From Nitrosomonas eutropha (GTDB taxonomy: Bacteria; Pseudomonadota; Gammaproteobacteria; Burkholderiales; Nitrosomonadaceae): a stretch of DNA of 64,000 bases. The notes below the pieces were generated by a model. The model had not been told where the DNA came from. It ran no database searches and saw nothing but the letters and a program-made list of their open reading frames with translations. Shown one piece after another: positions 8,537 through 18,009 of this stretch. Location: assembly GCF_900116685.1 (NCBI RefSeq), contig NZ_FPBL01000001.1:372001-436000 (forward strand), given 5' to 3'. Within the stretch, counting starts at the first letter, position 1. Every line of letters starts with the position of its first letter. A program made the translations under genes and the position numbers.

Positions 8537-8777
8537 GTGCGGTTACTTATCATTTTGATGGAATGATGTTCTGGTAAATAACTAGGCTGAGGGGCAATCT
8601 GGGAGGGACGTTTCTGTTAAATTCATATTTCAATCTGCTCTCACCGGGAAGCAATCAGTTTGCCTAGAAATACCTCGATCTTCAGAAGTCAGAGAATCAG
8701 TAAGCTGGTTGATTAATTAACATGTACTTTTTTACCTCACAAAGAAAGTACATAAAGTAATCTCATGCAACCGATAA

Positions 8778-9893
8778 TTAAGAAGCAAACCGAATGATTG
8801 GCTTAATCGTAATGCCTTTTTCACTATCCTCAGTAGCCTGATTGATCTGATCCAGAGAATAGAATTTCACCAATCTGTCAAAAGGAAACTTACCCTGCTG
8901 GTAAAGTTCAATCAGTGTTGGAATAAAAAGATCCGGTTTACTGTCTCCCTCGATGATCCCGATAATACGCTTTCCTGTGGTCATCACACCATTGACGTCA
9001 AAGCTTGCTTCAGTACCTAATGCAGGGGCACCGACAATACCGCATGTTCCCCGGATTACCAGGGCATCAATTGCCTGACGCAATACCTCTGGACGCCCAC
9101 TTGATTCCAAAGTGAAATCAGCCCCTCCTTCGGTAATTTTGTGAACTGCTTCAACAGGATCAGTTTCTCGGCTATTAACAGTATGCGTTGCACCTAGTTC
9201 TATTGCCAGCGACAAACGTGAAGGAACCACGTCAACAGAGATGATAGTCGTTGCACCAGCAGCACGTGCTGCCATTACCGCACTCAGCCCAACCGCTCCT
9301 CCACCAAACGCCACAAAGCTGCTGCCCGGTGTGACCTTAAGTGTGTTTAGGACGGCTCCGGCACCAGTTTGGATACCGCAACCCAGTGGCCCGAGCAACT
9401 CCAGTGGTGCTGTTTTAGGTACTTTGATTACATTGCGTTCATGTACCAGTGCGTAGGTACCAAATGACGACTGTCCAAAAAAATGATCATGAACCGATTC
9501 TCGTGTGTCATTTGCCAGATAGGTCGAGGTACTACCATCTTCACGCGCACCACCGAAATTCAATGCATAAAAATGTTCACAGTAAGTTAGGTCGCCTTGT
9601 AGACAGGGTTTGCAATGGCCACACCACATAAAAGTAAGCACAACATGATCACCTGTCGCTACTTTTTTTACGTTTTTGCCAATCTGTTCAACAATACCTG
9701 AACCTTCATGCCCAAGAACGACTGGTAGTGGCACATCATAGAGCTGATCGCGGGCCACCATATCGGTGTGACACATCCCGGTTGCTACAATACGTACCAG
9801 TACTTCATCACTACGAGGTTCTTCCAGCATCAGATCTTCAAGCTGGAAAGGCCCACCTTTCTGACGAATTACTGCAGCCTTAATTTGTTTCAT
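8778..9893 (-). CDS. Zinc-dependent aryl-alcohol dehydrogenase
   Basis: 371 residues, medium-chain dehydrogenase. Catalytic zinc ligands are Cys41 and His62 (GHEG). The structural zinc site is Cys91, 94, 97 and 105 (CGHCKPC...C). The Rossmann loop is FGGGAVGLSAV near 195-205. Family members oxidise benzyl-type alcohols to aldehydes with NAD. In this cluster it would act on 4-hydroxybenzyl or vanillyl alcohol between PchF and the aldehyde dehydrogenase. The ribosome-binding site is GAGGAA. Confidence 0.9.
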   Translation of the reverse strand: MKQIKAAVIRQKGGPFQLEDLMLEEPRSDEVLVRIVATGMCHTDMVARDQLYDVPLPVVLGHEGSGIVEQIGKNVKKVATGDHVVLTFMWCGHCKPCLQGDLTYCEHFYALNFGGAREDGSTSTYLANDTRESVHDHFFGQSSFGTYALVHERNVIKVPKTAPLELLGPLGCGIQTGAGAVLNTLKVTPGSSFVAFGGGAVGLSAVMAARAAGATTIISVDVVPSRLSLAIELGATHTVNSRETDPVEAVHKITEGGADFTLESSGRPEVLRQAIDALVIRGTCGIVGAPALGTEASFDVNGVMTTGKRIIGIIEGDSKPDLFIPTLIELYQQGKFPFDRLVKFYSLDQINQATEDSEKGITIKPIIRFAS

Positions 9894-9940
9894 CTGTTCC
9901 TCACTGGAAATGAGTTATTTCTGTATAAAGTAAAATAAAG

Positions 9941-11485
9941 TTAACGAATACCCGACTTTCCCGGTGCAAGGATTCCGTTAGGATCCAGTGCTTTTTTAAG
10001 TGTTTTATGAACACTTCTCTGTACCGGCCCATAGGTTTCAGCAACCTTATCCATAAAAGCCGTGTTAACGCGATAAGTTCCATATCCTCGTGCAGAAAAC
10101 TCAGTCAACAACTCATCAAAGCATTGGTAAGCTGCTTTTACCTGCTCTGGGTCAGTTTTGTCGTACAACACATCAACAATATGATGCATATCACGCATTC
10201 CAACGATAAATTCACCAGAATAATCCAATCCATATTTAGTGAGAATCTGCTTGGTCAGCGCCATTTGCTTGAGTGTTTCACTTCCTCGTGCCTGGGAAAC
10301 AGGCGCAAACCACATTGATCCACCGCCCCCACGCCAGTTGTATAACGAAAATTCTGTAAGTGTCATTTCGCCACACATCAGTTTAGCGCGATAAGCGAAT
10401 GCAGGGTCATCTGCCGCTTCTTTTTCTGTCAAGATTTTGGCTTTACCCGATTGGCTAAATGCTTGTGTCACAATCTTCCAGTTCACGTCAATCTGCTCTT
10501 GCGTACCATAGAGCGCCGCATACACATTCCAGATACCAAGTTTGTGGTCTTTCATGATCCGATAAACCGCTTCATCCGGAATTGAGCCTGGCCCACTCAC
10601 ATAATCACTGCGCTTAGCTTTTACAGGTGCCTCATATAGCGCATGTGCAATGACGACAGCATTTGGAATGACTCCGTTGATACGTAGCGGACGAATCGTT
10701 TCCACGATTTCCACAATATCTTCCTCATGCTCATACTGAATCACAAACGGCTTGAATGCTGGCGGCTCAGGCATCAACCAAAATCCAAATTTGGTAACAA
10801 TGCCATAGTTAGATTGCGTGAAAATGCCATCTAAATAAGGACCATATCCCCATTTGAATACCTGCCAGGTATTGGAATTAGGCATGGATCCCATGCCTGT
10901 TCGCAAAACCTCACCATTCGCAAGTACTACTTCCATGCCACAGGCAAACAAGAAATGTTCCCCGTAAGGGGTATATCCAACACCGCGATCCAATGTGTTG
11001 CCCGTTGGCCCAGCAATGGCCGAAGGTGCTGGCATGGATAGCCACAGACCCAATTTATGTTCTTTTATGTAATCGTAGAGCTGCTGATAAGTCACTCCAG
11101 GCTCAACCAGAGCAAAAGCCAGATCCTTATCTACTTCAAGAATACGATTCATGCGTTTAAGATCGAGCACTACCTGGCCACGTTCTCCCGGAGCTGCCGA
11201 ACCATAGCCCAAGTTTTTTCCGGTAGAAATTGTCCAAATCGGTATCTTGTATTGATTACAAACCGCAACAATTTTCTGGATCTGCTCAACTGTCGTAGCT
11301 AGCAGCGCAGCAGAAGGCGCATGCTCAGTATCAGAGACTGGCATCATCGTTTTAGTATAGGATGCCAGTTGCTCCGCACTGATAAGTACCGAACTATCAC
11401 CTAATATTTCACGGTATTTACTGATAGCTCCATCGAAATCTTTCTCTGATACACCCTTTGGCAATGCCACATATTTACTGGCCAT
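9941..11485 (-). CDS. pchF: 4-cresol dehydrogenase (hydroxylating) flavoprotein subunit
   Basis: 514 residues of the VAO/PCMH flavoprotein family. The FAD-binding half is visible as PIWTISTGKNLGYGSAAP. The C-terminal half has RGGGGSMWFAPVSQARGSE, RDMHHIVDVLY, YRVNTAF and the ending DPNGILAPGKSGI, all strongly recalling p-cresol methylhydroxylase; eugenol hydroxylase or vanillyl-alcohol oxidase are alternatives. It hydroxylates the benzylic carbon of 4-alkylphenols in the periplasm and hands electrons to the cytochrome subunit. A Tyr just before NWRGGGG is a candidate covalent FAD ligand. It lies directly after pchX, 12 bases apart, with GGGAGAAG upstream. Confidence 0.9.
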   Translation of the reverse strand: MASKYVALPKGVSEKDFDGAISKYREILGDSSVLISAEQLASYTKTMMPVSDTEHAPSAALLATTVEQIQKIVAVCNQYKIPIWTISTGKNLGYGSAAPGERGQVVLDLKRMNRILEVDKDLAFALVEPGVTYQQLYDYIKEHKLGLWLSMPAPSAIAGPTGNTLDRGVGYTPYGEHFLFACGMEVVLANGEVLRTGMGSMPNSNTWQVFKWGYGPYLDGIFTQSNYGIVTKFGFWLMPEPPAFKPFVIQYEHEEDIVEIVETIRPLRINGVIPNAVVIAHALYEAPVKAKRSDYVSGPGSIPDEAVYRIMKDHKLGIWNVYAALYGTQEQIDVNWKIVTQAFSQSGKAKILTEKEAADDPAFAYRAKLMCGEMTLTEFSLYNWRGGGGSMWFAPVSQARGSETLKQMALTKQILTKYGLDYSGEFIVGMRDMHHIVDVLYDKTDPEQVKAAYQCFDELLTEFSARGYGTYRVNTAFMDKVAETYGPVQRSVHKTLKKALDPNGILAPGKSGIR

Positions 11486-11497
11486 ACGGTCTTCTCC

Positions 11498-12439
11498 CTA
11501 CACGTCGATTACATACGAAACGAGGCTGATTCCTGATAATTTTTTACGATCCGGATAGTGTTGATCCGATCGATGTACAAATACACGCTTGGCACACGAC
11601 TCCAGGTTTATTCTTACCCCGAGCGCGGCAGCAGTAATTGCATAACCGGTAGCTTCAACCCAGTTACTAAATTGAGGATACTCAACTTCCTTGCTATTTC
11701 TTGTTTCATGTTGACTGACAGCAATGTTGGCAGGTTGAAAAAATAAAGGTTTCCCGGTTTTTGATGTCTCCCAGCCGATCAATCGGCCAGCTTCTGGAAG
11801 TGATACGCCAGCACGATATAAGTGGGATGTCGGTTGGTCTGTCAGGTAATAAGGCAGGAACTCCGGAAAGGAGATGTTATTCATGTCCCTTTCCTTTGCA
11901 TGGGTAAGAAAATCCTCAGCAATCGAAAAATCATATCCACTCTGAGCTAGTATCTGCGTCAATAATCCTCCCGCACTATATGAGGATGACGCTGTGATCC
12001 ACGCATGGCGTAATGGTAAAGCCGCATGGCCAGCAGATGCTGAAGTATGCGTGCCTGTTGTCAATAAGCGAGCTGTAGAGTTTCGCACTAGCTCTGTGAA
12101 TATTGCTGCGTCAGCTTGATCCATAACAGCAATCCAGCGTGTGTTTTGCGATTGCATCAGCGAGTCAATCCAAGGTAGAGAGCCAGCTGATAATCCGCTT
12201 TCAAGCTTTAATATCGGAATCGCGTCATGATGGTGATTGCTATGAACAGAGCAAGCCGATTGCGCACCTTTAGCAAACAATTTGGCTACAGAAACGTTAC
12301 CCAACAATAATCGACAGTTTCGCGCGCTGTCAAAAGATGATTTAGCTAACGCTGTCTGGGCAATCCCGGGAATGCCGAGGGCCAGAGAAGTTCCGCCAGC
12401 AAGCACTCCTTTAATGAAGTTACGTCGAGTCTCATTCAT
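11498..12439 (-). CDS. pchX: PchX-like Tat-exported protein
   Basis: 313 residues with a twin-arginine signal (MNETRRNFIKG, hydrophobic stretch, cleavage near AQTALAKS). This fits co-export with the folded flavoprotein. Its place between the cytochrome and flavoprotein genes is the pchC-pchX-pchF order known from Pseudomonas putida plasmid p-cresol genes. The role of PchX is not established; a maturation or export partner is inference. No catalytic motif is recognised. Confidence 0.65.
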   Translation of the reverse strand: MNETRRNFIKGVLAGGTSLALGIPGIAQTALAKSSFDSARNCRLLLGNVSVAKLFAKGAQSACSVHSNHHHDAIPILKLESGLSAGSLPWIDSLMQSQNTRWIAVMDQADAAIFTELVRNSTARLLTTGTHTSASAGHAALPLRHAWITASSSYSAGGLLTQILAQSGYDFSIAEDFLTHAKERDMNNISFPEFLPYYLTDQPTSHLYRAGVSLPEAGRLIGWETSKTGKPLFFQPANIAVSQHETRNSKEVEYPQFSNWVEATGYAITAAALGVRINLESCAKRVFVHRSDQHYPDRKKLSGISLVSYVIDV

Positions 12440-12454
12440 AAAACAGAGCCTCCC

Positions 12455-12781
12455 TCAATGCTGAGATGTCTTGTGTGAAATGAAATTTGTCAGCTTTTCC
12501 AGTGATTCATCATCAATTTCGGAAGCACGGAATGGAGGCATCGCCCGGTTTCCGTTACGAACAATTGCACGAACATATACTGCAGGAAGTTGACGATTAA
12601 GAATTTGCGGCCCAACGTTAGTTTCATGACAATAAGCACAGACTTTAGTATAAATCTCTGCGCCATCTTTCCATACCTGACCCGTGCTAAGCGTGCCTTC
12701 TTGTGCCGACCATGCGTTACTCATTAGCATAGTTGTAAGAATGAAGAAAAATACTGAGGCTACTTGTCCCGACTTCTTCAT
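12455..12781 (-). CDS. pchC: Cytochrome c subunit of 4-cresol dehydrogenase
   Basis: 108 residues with a Sec signal peptide cleaved near NAWSA-Q26, a single haem site CAYCH (Cys48, Cys51, His52) and a likely distal ligand Met81 in RAMPPF. This small class I cytochrome accepts electrons from the PchF flavin in the periplasm. The next gene begins 15 bases downstream of its stop, and GGAGG precedes the start. Confidence 0.88.
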   Translation of the reverse strand: MKKSGQVASVFFFILTTMLMSNAWSAQEGTLSTGQVWKDGAEIYTKVCAYCHETNVGPQILNRQLPAVYVRAIVRNGNRAMPPFRASEIDDESLEKLTNFISHKTSQH

Positions 12782-12880
12782 ATAAATCCTCCACTCAATT
12801 TCATTACAGTTTCGATTTTAAGATACTGAATTCATATGTTTCAGTTATTCACTTCAACGAGTCAATTAATTTCAGCAGCA

Positions 12881-13699
12881 TTACTGCCAGAGAAAAGCAC
12901 TTACTTTCTTTCCCATCACTTTCTCGTTAAATACTGTCTGTGCTACTGGAGTGGCAGTATCAGCCATACCATAACAAACATGCAAAGGTAACAAATGTTC
13001 TTCTCTTGGATGGCAGAACCGGGCAAAAGGAGCTTTTTCCCATTCGATCAGTCGTTGTTCACGCTCTTTAGGAGAAATTGACCAATCGGTACATGTTTCT
13101 ACCAGCCAGCGATCGAATACTTCATCCTCGTGGTTACTACCAATCGTATTGGAGAAAAATGTCTTCAAATTATGAAATGACATGCCTGAACCGATAATCA
13201 GAATATTCCGATTTCGTAAAGACGTAAGAGCCCTACCAAGTGCAATATGCATTTGAGGATCCAAGTTCTTTAATAGCGATAACTGGATACAGGGGATACG
13301 TGCTTCTGGAAACATTAGCTTGAGCGGTATAAACATCCCGTGATCAAAACCACGTTGTTCATCCAGCTTTGCTGAAATACCACTGGCTGCTAACAGTGTG
13401 TACACTTCATTTGCTAGTTCAGGATGACCGGGTGCTTCGTATTGAATCTCGTAGGCTGCAGCTGGAAATCCATAATAATCATAGATTATTTTAGGTTGAT
13501 TGCTGCTTATTATCGTTGCCTGCTCCTCTTCCCAGTGGGCACTAATAATTAGAATTGCTGCGGGCTCTTCCAGCTTGGTTACAATCTCTCGCAGAAAGAA
13601 AACCATCGTTTCATGTCCTTTGTCACCCAGAACAGGTAATGGTCCACCTCCATGTGGCAAGAAAAGAACAGGTGCAAATACTTGTGGTAATTCGCTCAT
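12881..13699 (-). CDS. Class III extradiol ring-cleavage dioxygenase (DODA type)
   Basis: 272 residues. The LigB-like fold has metal-binding histidines in LPHGGGPLPV and ISAHWEEE, plus later FDHGMFIPL and GSGMSFHNL. Members (YgiD, DOPA dioxygenase) cleave catechols with non-haem iron or zinc. It lies upstream of pchC in the same orientation and could cleave a catechol from the same compounds, but no 4-hydroxybenzoate hydroxylase accompanies it. Substrate unknown. Confidence 0.85.
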   Translation of the reverse strand: MSELPQVFAPVLFLPHGGGPLPVLGDKGHETMVFFLREIVTKLEEPAAILIISAHWEEEQATIISSNQPKIIYDYYGFPAAAYEIQYEAPGHPELANEVYTLLAASGISAKLDEQRGFDHGMFIPLKLMFPEARIPCIQLSLLKNLDPQMHIALGRALTSLRNRNILIIGSGMSFHNLKTFFSNTIGSNHEDEVFDRWLVETCTDWSISPKEREQRLIEWEKAPFARFCHPREEHLLPLHVCYGMADTATPVAQTVFNEKVMGKKVSAFLWQ

Positions 13700-13860
13700 T
13701 ACTAGTACCCATCCCTTGGCAGAAGTTATAGAAACATAGTTGATCCAGTATTTCCTTTGAATAGGAAAAGTAAAAAACAGATTACAACAATCTACGGATC
13801 AAAGTGGGAACATATATGGAACAGTCAACCGCCAATATCTCGCAGATGGGCAGGTTTTAT

Positions 13861-14418
13861 TTAAGGGATTACGTGTTTTTTTACCCAAACAACATAGCGA
13901 TCCATCCAGCTTTGCAAAAACTTACTGCTGCGCTCATTTCCAATGTTTCCTGCTTCATCAAACAGATTTTCACTTACGTGAATAAATGCTTCCGGCTGAC
14001 AAAGTGTTGGCACGTCCAAGTAGGCAAGAGAGGTCCGTAAATGCTGCTGAGCAATGGCTGTCGCGATTGGGCCAATGGAGGCCCCTATGACTCCAGCGGG
14101 TTTACCAGCCCATGCGTTCTGCCCGTAGGGTCGAGAGGCATGATCCAGCGCATTTTTGAGTACACCAGGCATAGAGCGGTTGTATTCCGGAGTTACGAAC
14201 ATCAATCCTTGCACTTCTGAGATTTCGTGTTTCAGCCGTTTGACCGACTCGGCCGGATGGTCATCATCATCCTGGTTGTAAAGTGGCAAATCACTAATAT
14301 TGAGATGCTTGAATGTAAATTCCGGTGGACCCATTTTTATCAGGGCATCCGCCAGTTTACGGTTGAATGATTCTTTGCGAAGGCTTCCGATCACGACACC
14401 AACCTGATAATGATTCAT
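13861..14418 (-). CDS. NAD(P)H-dependent FMN reductase
   Basis: 185 residues, flavodoxin-like. GSLRKESFNRKLADAL is the phosphate-binding loop, TPEYNRSMPGVLKNALDHASRP the signature, and SIGPIATAIAQQHLR follows. Related to ChrR/azoreductase-type quinone and FMN reductases; cytosolic. It is the promoter-proximal gene of the minus-strand aromatic cluster, with AAGGAG before the ATG. A link to quinone detoxification is inference. Confidence 0.88.
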   Translation of the reverse strand: MNHYQVGVVIGSLRKESFNRKLADALIKMGPPEFTFKHLNISDLPLYNQDDDDHPAESVKRLKHEISEVQGLMFVTPEYNRSMPGVLKNALDHASRPYGQNAWAGKPAGVIGASIGPIATAIAQQHLRTSLAYLDVPTLCQPEAFIHVSENLFDEAGNIGNERSSKFLQSWMDRYVVWVKKHVIP

Positions 14419-14617
14419 TTTATCTCCTTCTTCTATATAAAGAATTTCGATATGCCTGTTCTATTATCTAGAATAATATATTCCTGTTCACTCTGAACAA
14501 TCGTATCAGAAATACAAGACAAAAAAACTACAAGCTTGTACCAGGACAACCTTTGTTTTGTTCAAGTAAGTTTTCTGACACCAAAGAAACAACATAGCTT
14601 ATCAGCGCCGATCTGAT
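14419..14617. other. Intergenic, aromatic cluster promoter region
   Basis: AT-rich DNA upstream of the FMN reductase gene, which should hold the minus-strand promoter of the cluster. No operator is clear. Confidence 0.4.
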
Positions 14618-14745
14618 TGAGTGTTTAGTTGGTCGAGTTAACCCCAAGGGAATCTTACCCTCATGCTCTTCCGCAACGGTACGTAATCTCTCGAGTCATA
14701 CTGCTCCTATCGTTCAATCATTCCGGCATAGGTGATATGCCAATA
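14618..14745 (-). ncRNA. Degenerate group II intron 3' end (domains V-VI)
   Basis: On the minus strand, 14675-14706 reads as domain V with the catalytic AGC at the base, a GAGA tetraloop and the ACG bulge, though the upper stem is partly mismatched. About 100 bases around it match the better copy at 22674-22790 in inverted orientation. No intron-encoded reverse transcriptase is present. It is a truncated relic. Confidence 0.55.
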
Positions 14746-14839
14746 GGCAAAGAGGCCTGGCTCCTGCAATAGGAGAGGTTAACGGTGATCGAAGAGCATA
14801 GTTGCCCGGACAATACCCAACCAGTATGGTCAGTGTACA

Positions 14840-15142
14840 ACCCGCACAGATTTCAAAAAGCGAACGACAGAACCCAGGGACAAAGTAAAAGGTTTTATCG
14901 CACGGGTAACCTTCTATATGTATGACCGCTATGGATTATCCATGTCAAAAGCCCAGCAACGCATTCTCATGGCGTGGGATCATCAATTTCCAGTGACCGC
15001 GTGGGAAAGAGAACTGGATAACCGTATTGCCAAACTGATGGGGCACCATAACCGCTACGTTACTGGAGAAAAAACCTGGAAACTGGATCAGAAACCTTCA
15101 AGGGAAGGCTTATCGAATACCTTACAACCGAAAACAAATTGA
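14840..15142 (+). pseudogene. Endonuclease I (EndA/Dns) 3' remnant
   Basis: The frame reads DFKKRTTEPRDKVKGFIARV, then MYDRYGLSMSKAQQRILMAW, then WERELDNRIAKLMGHHNRYV, which is the C-terminal half of the periplasmic endonuclease I family (EPR..VKG.IAR, AWD...PVSAWE..R). The N-terminal half and signal peptide are missing, probably removed when the intron fragment next to it arrived. Confidence 0.8.
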
Positions 15143-15329
15143 GAAATCTACATTTATATCGTTAAGCCAAGTATCTGGTGAAAATAAGGTAACTAATTAA
15201 ACATCGCAAGAAGCCACATTGTTACTAACAACCTTAAGGATAGAAAAAATAAACCACATGGTTGCATGGAATTATGGCGTCACAGTATCAACACACCTGT
15301 GATACAAACAATTGCTTCATAAATATTGT

Positions 15330-16625
15330 TCAGGTTAAGGCAGTTGGAATTTCTCCAAGAGTCGTTGTATAAGAAGGGGTACGTCGCTGCTGGTTCATCG
15401 TCCATACCTTTTTTTCGCTGCCCACTCCAGCACTGCCATACATGATTGTTCCTCTGCCGAAGCGGTCATTGATCTCATCAATAGCGTGCATTAACCGCTC
15501 ATTACTATCAGATTCTGTCTCTCCAAAATCCAGCTCTGCCTGTCTGGTTTGAGCGTTGGTCAGATCCATTAAAACAATGCCCGCTTTGGTGAGATCGAAT
15601 CCTGGTTTATAGATCTTCTTGAGGCCACGTAAAGCAGCATTTAGCAAACTTTTGGTATCTGATGCCGGGCGCACTACTGGTATCGTTATTGAGCGGGCGT
15701 ATTGAGGCCCTGAGCGATGTTTGCTGGTATGAATAAATACCAGAATGGATGAAGCCTTGCTTTGTTGCTTGCGCAGCTTCTCGGCTGCCCGTGAAGTGAA
15801 CTCCGTAACGGCTTCTATCAAGGGAGCAAGATTGCGCACTGGCTGGCCAAATGTGCGGGTATGGGCAATTTCTTTTCTTGGGGATGGTATTTCTTCCAGA
15901 GCAATACAGCTTTGGCCATGCAGTTCACGCCAGGTGCGCTCCAGCGTAACGCTGAACCGCTTTCTGATCGTTGCCGGATTGCATTGCATGAAATCTTTTA
16001 CGGTATTGATTCTGGCTTGTTTGAGTTGTTGGCTGATTTGCCCGCCGATTCCCCATACTTCCCCCACATCTGTCGTCTCGAAAAGGAACTGGCGTTGACG
16101 TTCGTTTAATTCAGCCAGATTGCAAACTTGTGCCAGCCGGCTAGGGTAGCTGCCTGGCTTTCTGTCTGCATCCTTGGCAATGTGATTCGCAAGTTTAGCT
16201 AATGTTTTGGTGTGGCCGATACCGATACAGGTCGGTATTCCAGTCCACTGCAAAATTCTGGCGCGAATCTCACTTGCCCTGTGTGTCACATTGGAGATCC
16301 CCTGTAACCCGATAAAACACTCGTCAATTGAGTAAATTTCCTGCTTGTCGCCCAGCTCGGAAGCCAGACGCATCATGCGCAGGCTCATGTCTCCGTAGAG
16401 TGGAAAATTGGGTGAAAGAGAAACCAGCCCTGCTGATTGCTCCAGATGCTTGATCTGAAACCACGGTTGCCCCATTTTGATACCCAGCGCCTTGGCTTCT
16501 TCACTGCGGGCAATAGCACATCCATCGTTATTAGACAGTACAACCAGGGGTACTTTTTGCAGACGAGGCTGAAAAATTCGTTCACACGAGCAGTAAAAGT
16601 TATTGCCGTCGATCAGCGCAAACAT
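15330..16625 (-). CDS. umuC: Y-family DNA polymerase UmuC
   Basis: The catalytic subunit of translesion polymerase V, 431 residues from [15 protein letters not shown] (start at 16625; three extra codons are possible to 16634). The metal site Asp is in [19 protein letters not shown] holds the second acidic pair, and the helix-hairpin-helix and little-finger regions follow. It lies 15 bases after umuD. It acts with UmuD' in SOS mutagenesis; umuDC copies on mobile DNA are common. Confidence 0.95.
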   Translation of the reverse strand: MFALIDGNNFYCSCERIFQPRLQKVPLVVLSNNDGCAIARSEEAKALGIKMGQPWFQIKHLEQSAGLVSLSPNFPLYGDMSLRMMRLASELGDKQEIYSIDECFIGLQGISNVTHRASEIRARILQWTGIPTCIGIGHTKTLAKLANHIAKDADRKPGSYPSRLAQVCNLAELNERQRQFLFETTDVGEVWGIGGQISQQLKQARINTVKDFMQCNPATIRKRFSVTLERTWRELHGQSCIALEEIPSPRKEIAHTRTFGQPVRNLAPLIEAVTEFTSRAAEKLRKQQSKASSILVFIHTSKHRSGPQYARSITIPVVRPASDTKSLLNAALRGLKKIYKPGFDLTKAGIVLMDLTNAQTRQAELDFGETESDSNERLMHAIDEINDRFGRGTIMYGSAGVGSEKKVWTMNQQRRTPSYTTTLGEIPTALT

Positions 16626-16640
16626 GATGTACATGATGTT

Positions 16641-17084
16641 TCAGAATTGTTTAATGCAGGAAGTGACCACTCCCCAGACTTCCAGTATTTGCCCGTCCTT
16701 GAAAACAATATCTTTATAGTCCGGATTGGCTGGTTGCAACCTGGTTTCTCCATCCAGGAGATACAGGCGTTTGCAGACAAATTCCCCATCCACACAGGCA
16801 ATCACAATCTTGCCATGCTCTGGTTTCACAGCTTTATCTACCACCACAATGTCACCATCATCAATTCCAGCCATTGTCATGGAGTGGCCTTTTATTCGCA
16901 TCAAAAACGTTGCTTCCGGATGCTTGATCAGCTCATCAGACAGATCGATGCGTTTGAGCAAAAAATCATCTGCCGGGCTTGGGAAGCCAGCACGTACTCC
17001 AGAATAAAGCGGAATATAAACAGGCTCACCGACCTGTACAGGAACAGGTTGGCTATATTTCAGTACCAACATAGGCAAGTTCAT
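16641..17084 (-). CDS. umuD: UmuD-type S24 self-cleaving peptidase
   Basis: 147 residues. The predicted autocleavage is Ala32-Gly33 (VRAGFPSP), with Ser68 in KGHSM and Lys105 in VCKRL as the dyad. After RecA-stimulated cleavage, UmuD' joins UmuC. Divergent from the HMCES gene; the 56-base gap should carry both promoters, but I see no textbook LexA box, so the host's LexA site may differ. Confidence 0.93.
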   Translation of the reverse strand: MNLPMLVLKYSQPVPVQVGEPVYIPLYSGVRAGFPSPADDFLLKRIDLSDELIKHPEATFLMRIKGHSMTMAGIDDGDIVVVDKAVKPEHGKIVIACVDGEFVCKRLYLLDGETRLQPANPDYKDIVFKDGQILEVWGVVTSCIKQF

Positions 17085-17140
17085 TTTCTGGTGAGTTAAA
17101 CCGTTCTTTATTCTAATTCTTTTTATTGAAAGGTACGACC

Positions 17141-17773
17141 ATGTGCAGTCACTACGAATCTGTACGAGAACCTGAACGCCTGTTGCGCTATTTTGGTACG
17201 CAACTTCCCCTGGATATTCGCTTTGATGTCTGGCCGACGTACACCAGTACCTTCATCATCCATCCGGGTGAATCCGAATCAGGAGACGAAGCTGTTCCTG
17301 ATTTTCAGGCATTAACTGGCCAATTTGGATTAATTCCACACTGGGCTAAAGATACAGAATTCGGTCGCAGAACATTTAACGCCCGGTCAGAGACCGTTGC
17401 CGAGAAACCTAGCTTTAGAGATGCGTGGCGCAACAAACAGCGTTGCATTATTCCTGCTGAAGCAATTTATGAACCGGATTGGCGTAGCGGCAAATCCATT
17501 ACCACTCGTATCACCAGAAAAGATGGAGAACCAATGGGGATAGCAGGGCTATGGTCTACCTGGGGAAAAGAGAGACTGTATTCCTTTACCATGCTAACCA
17601 TCAACGCGGATGATCATTCAGTCATGCATCGGTTTCACAAACCCGGTGCTGAAAAAAGAATGGTGGTGATTCTACCAAGAGCATCCTATAAAGACTGGTT
17701 GACGTCATTAAACCATGATGCCATGACGTATTTACGTCAATATCCAGCCGACAGGTTAATCACCCTCCCATAA
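17141..17773 (+). CDS. SOS response-associated protein YedK/HMCES
   Basis: 210 residues from MCSHYESV. The start at 17141 was chosen because Cys2 is the catalytic residue that forms a thiazolidine link to abasic sites in single-stranded DNA; GAAAGGT precedes it. FNARSETVAEKPSFRDAW, CIIPAEAIYEPDW and MHRFHKPGAEKRM are the SRAP signatures, the last carrying the active-site histidine. Divergent from umuDC, making a compact DNA-damage tolerance cluster. Confidence 0.93.
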   Translation: MCSHYESVREPERLLRYFGTQLPLDIRFDVWPTYTSTFIIHPGESESGDEAVPDFQALTGQFGLIPHWAKDTEFGRRTFNARSETVAEKPSFRDAWRNKQRCIIPAEAIYEPDWRSGKSITTRITRKDGEPMGIAGLWSTWGKERLYSFTMLTINADDHSVMHRFHKPGAEKRMVVILPRASYKDWLTSLNHDAMTYLRQYPADRLITLP

Positions 17774-18009
17774 CTTTCTGGTGTCTTTCTTTATTAATTT
17801 AGTACCAACGTCAGATCTATCCTCATAAAAAAATTTCAATTTCCTTTGCCTTTGCCTTTGAAGCAGTAAAACTCAAGTTTTAAATCTAAATCTGCGTGGT
17901 TATTTGCCGTTCAAATAACTTTAAAGAATGTAAAAACACTGCCTATGTTGGGTGATGGCAGTCCATATCTGTTTTTGGATGATCGGCAATAGATACAGTT
18001 GAGGTTCAC

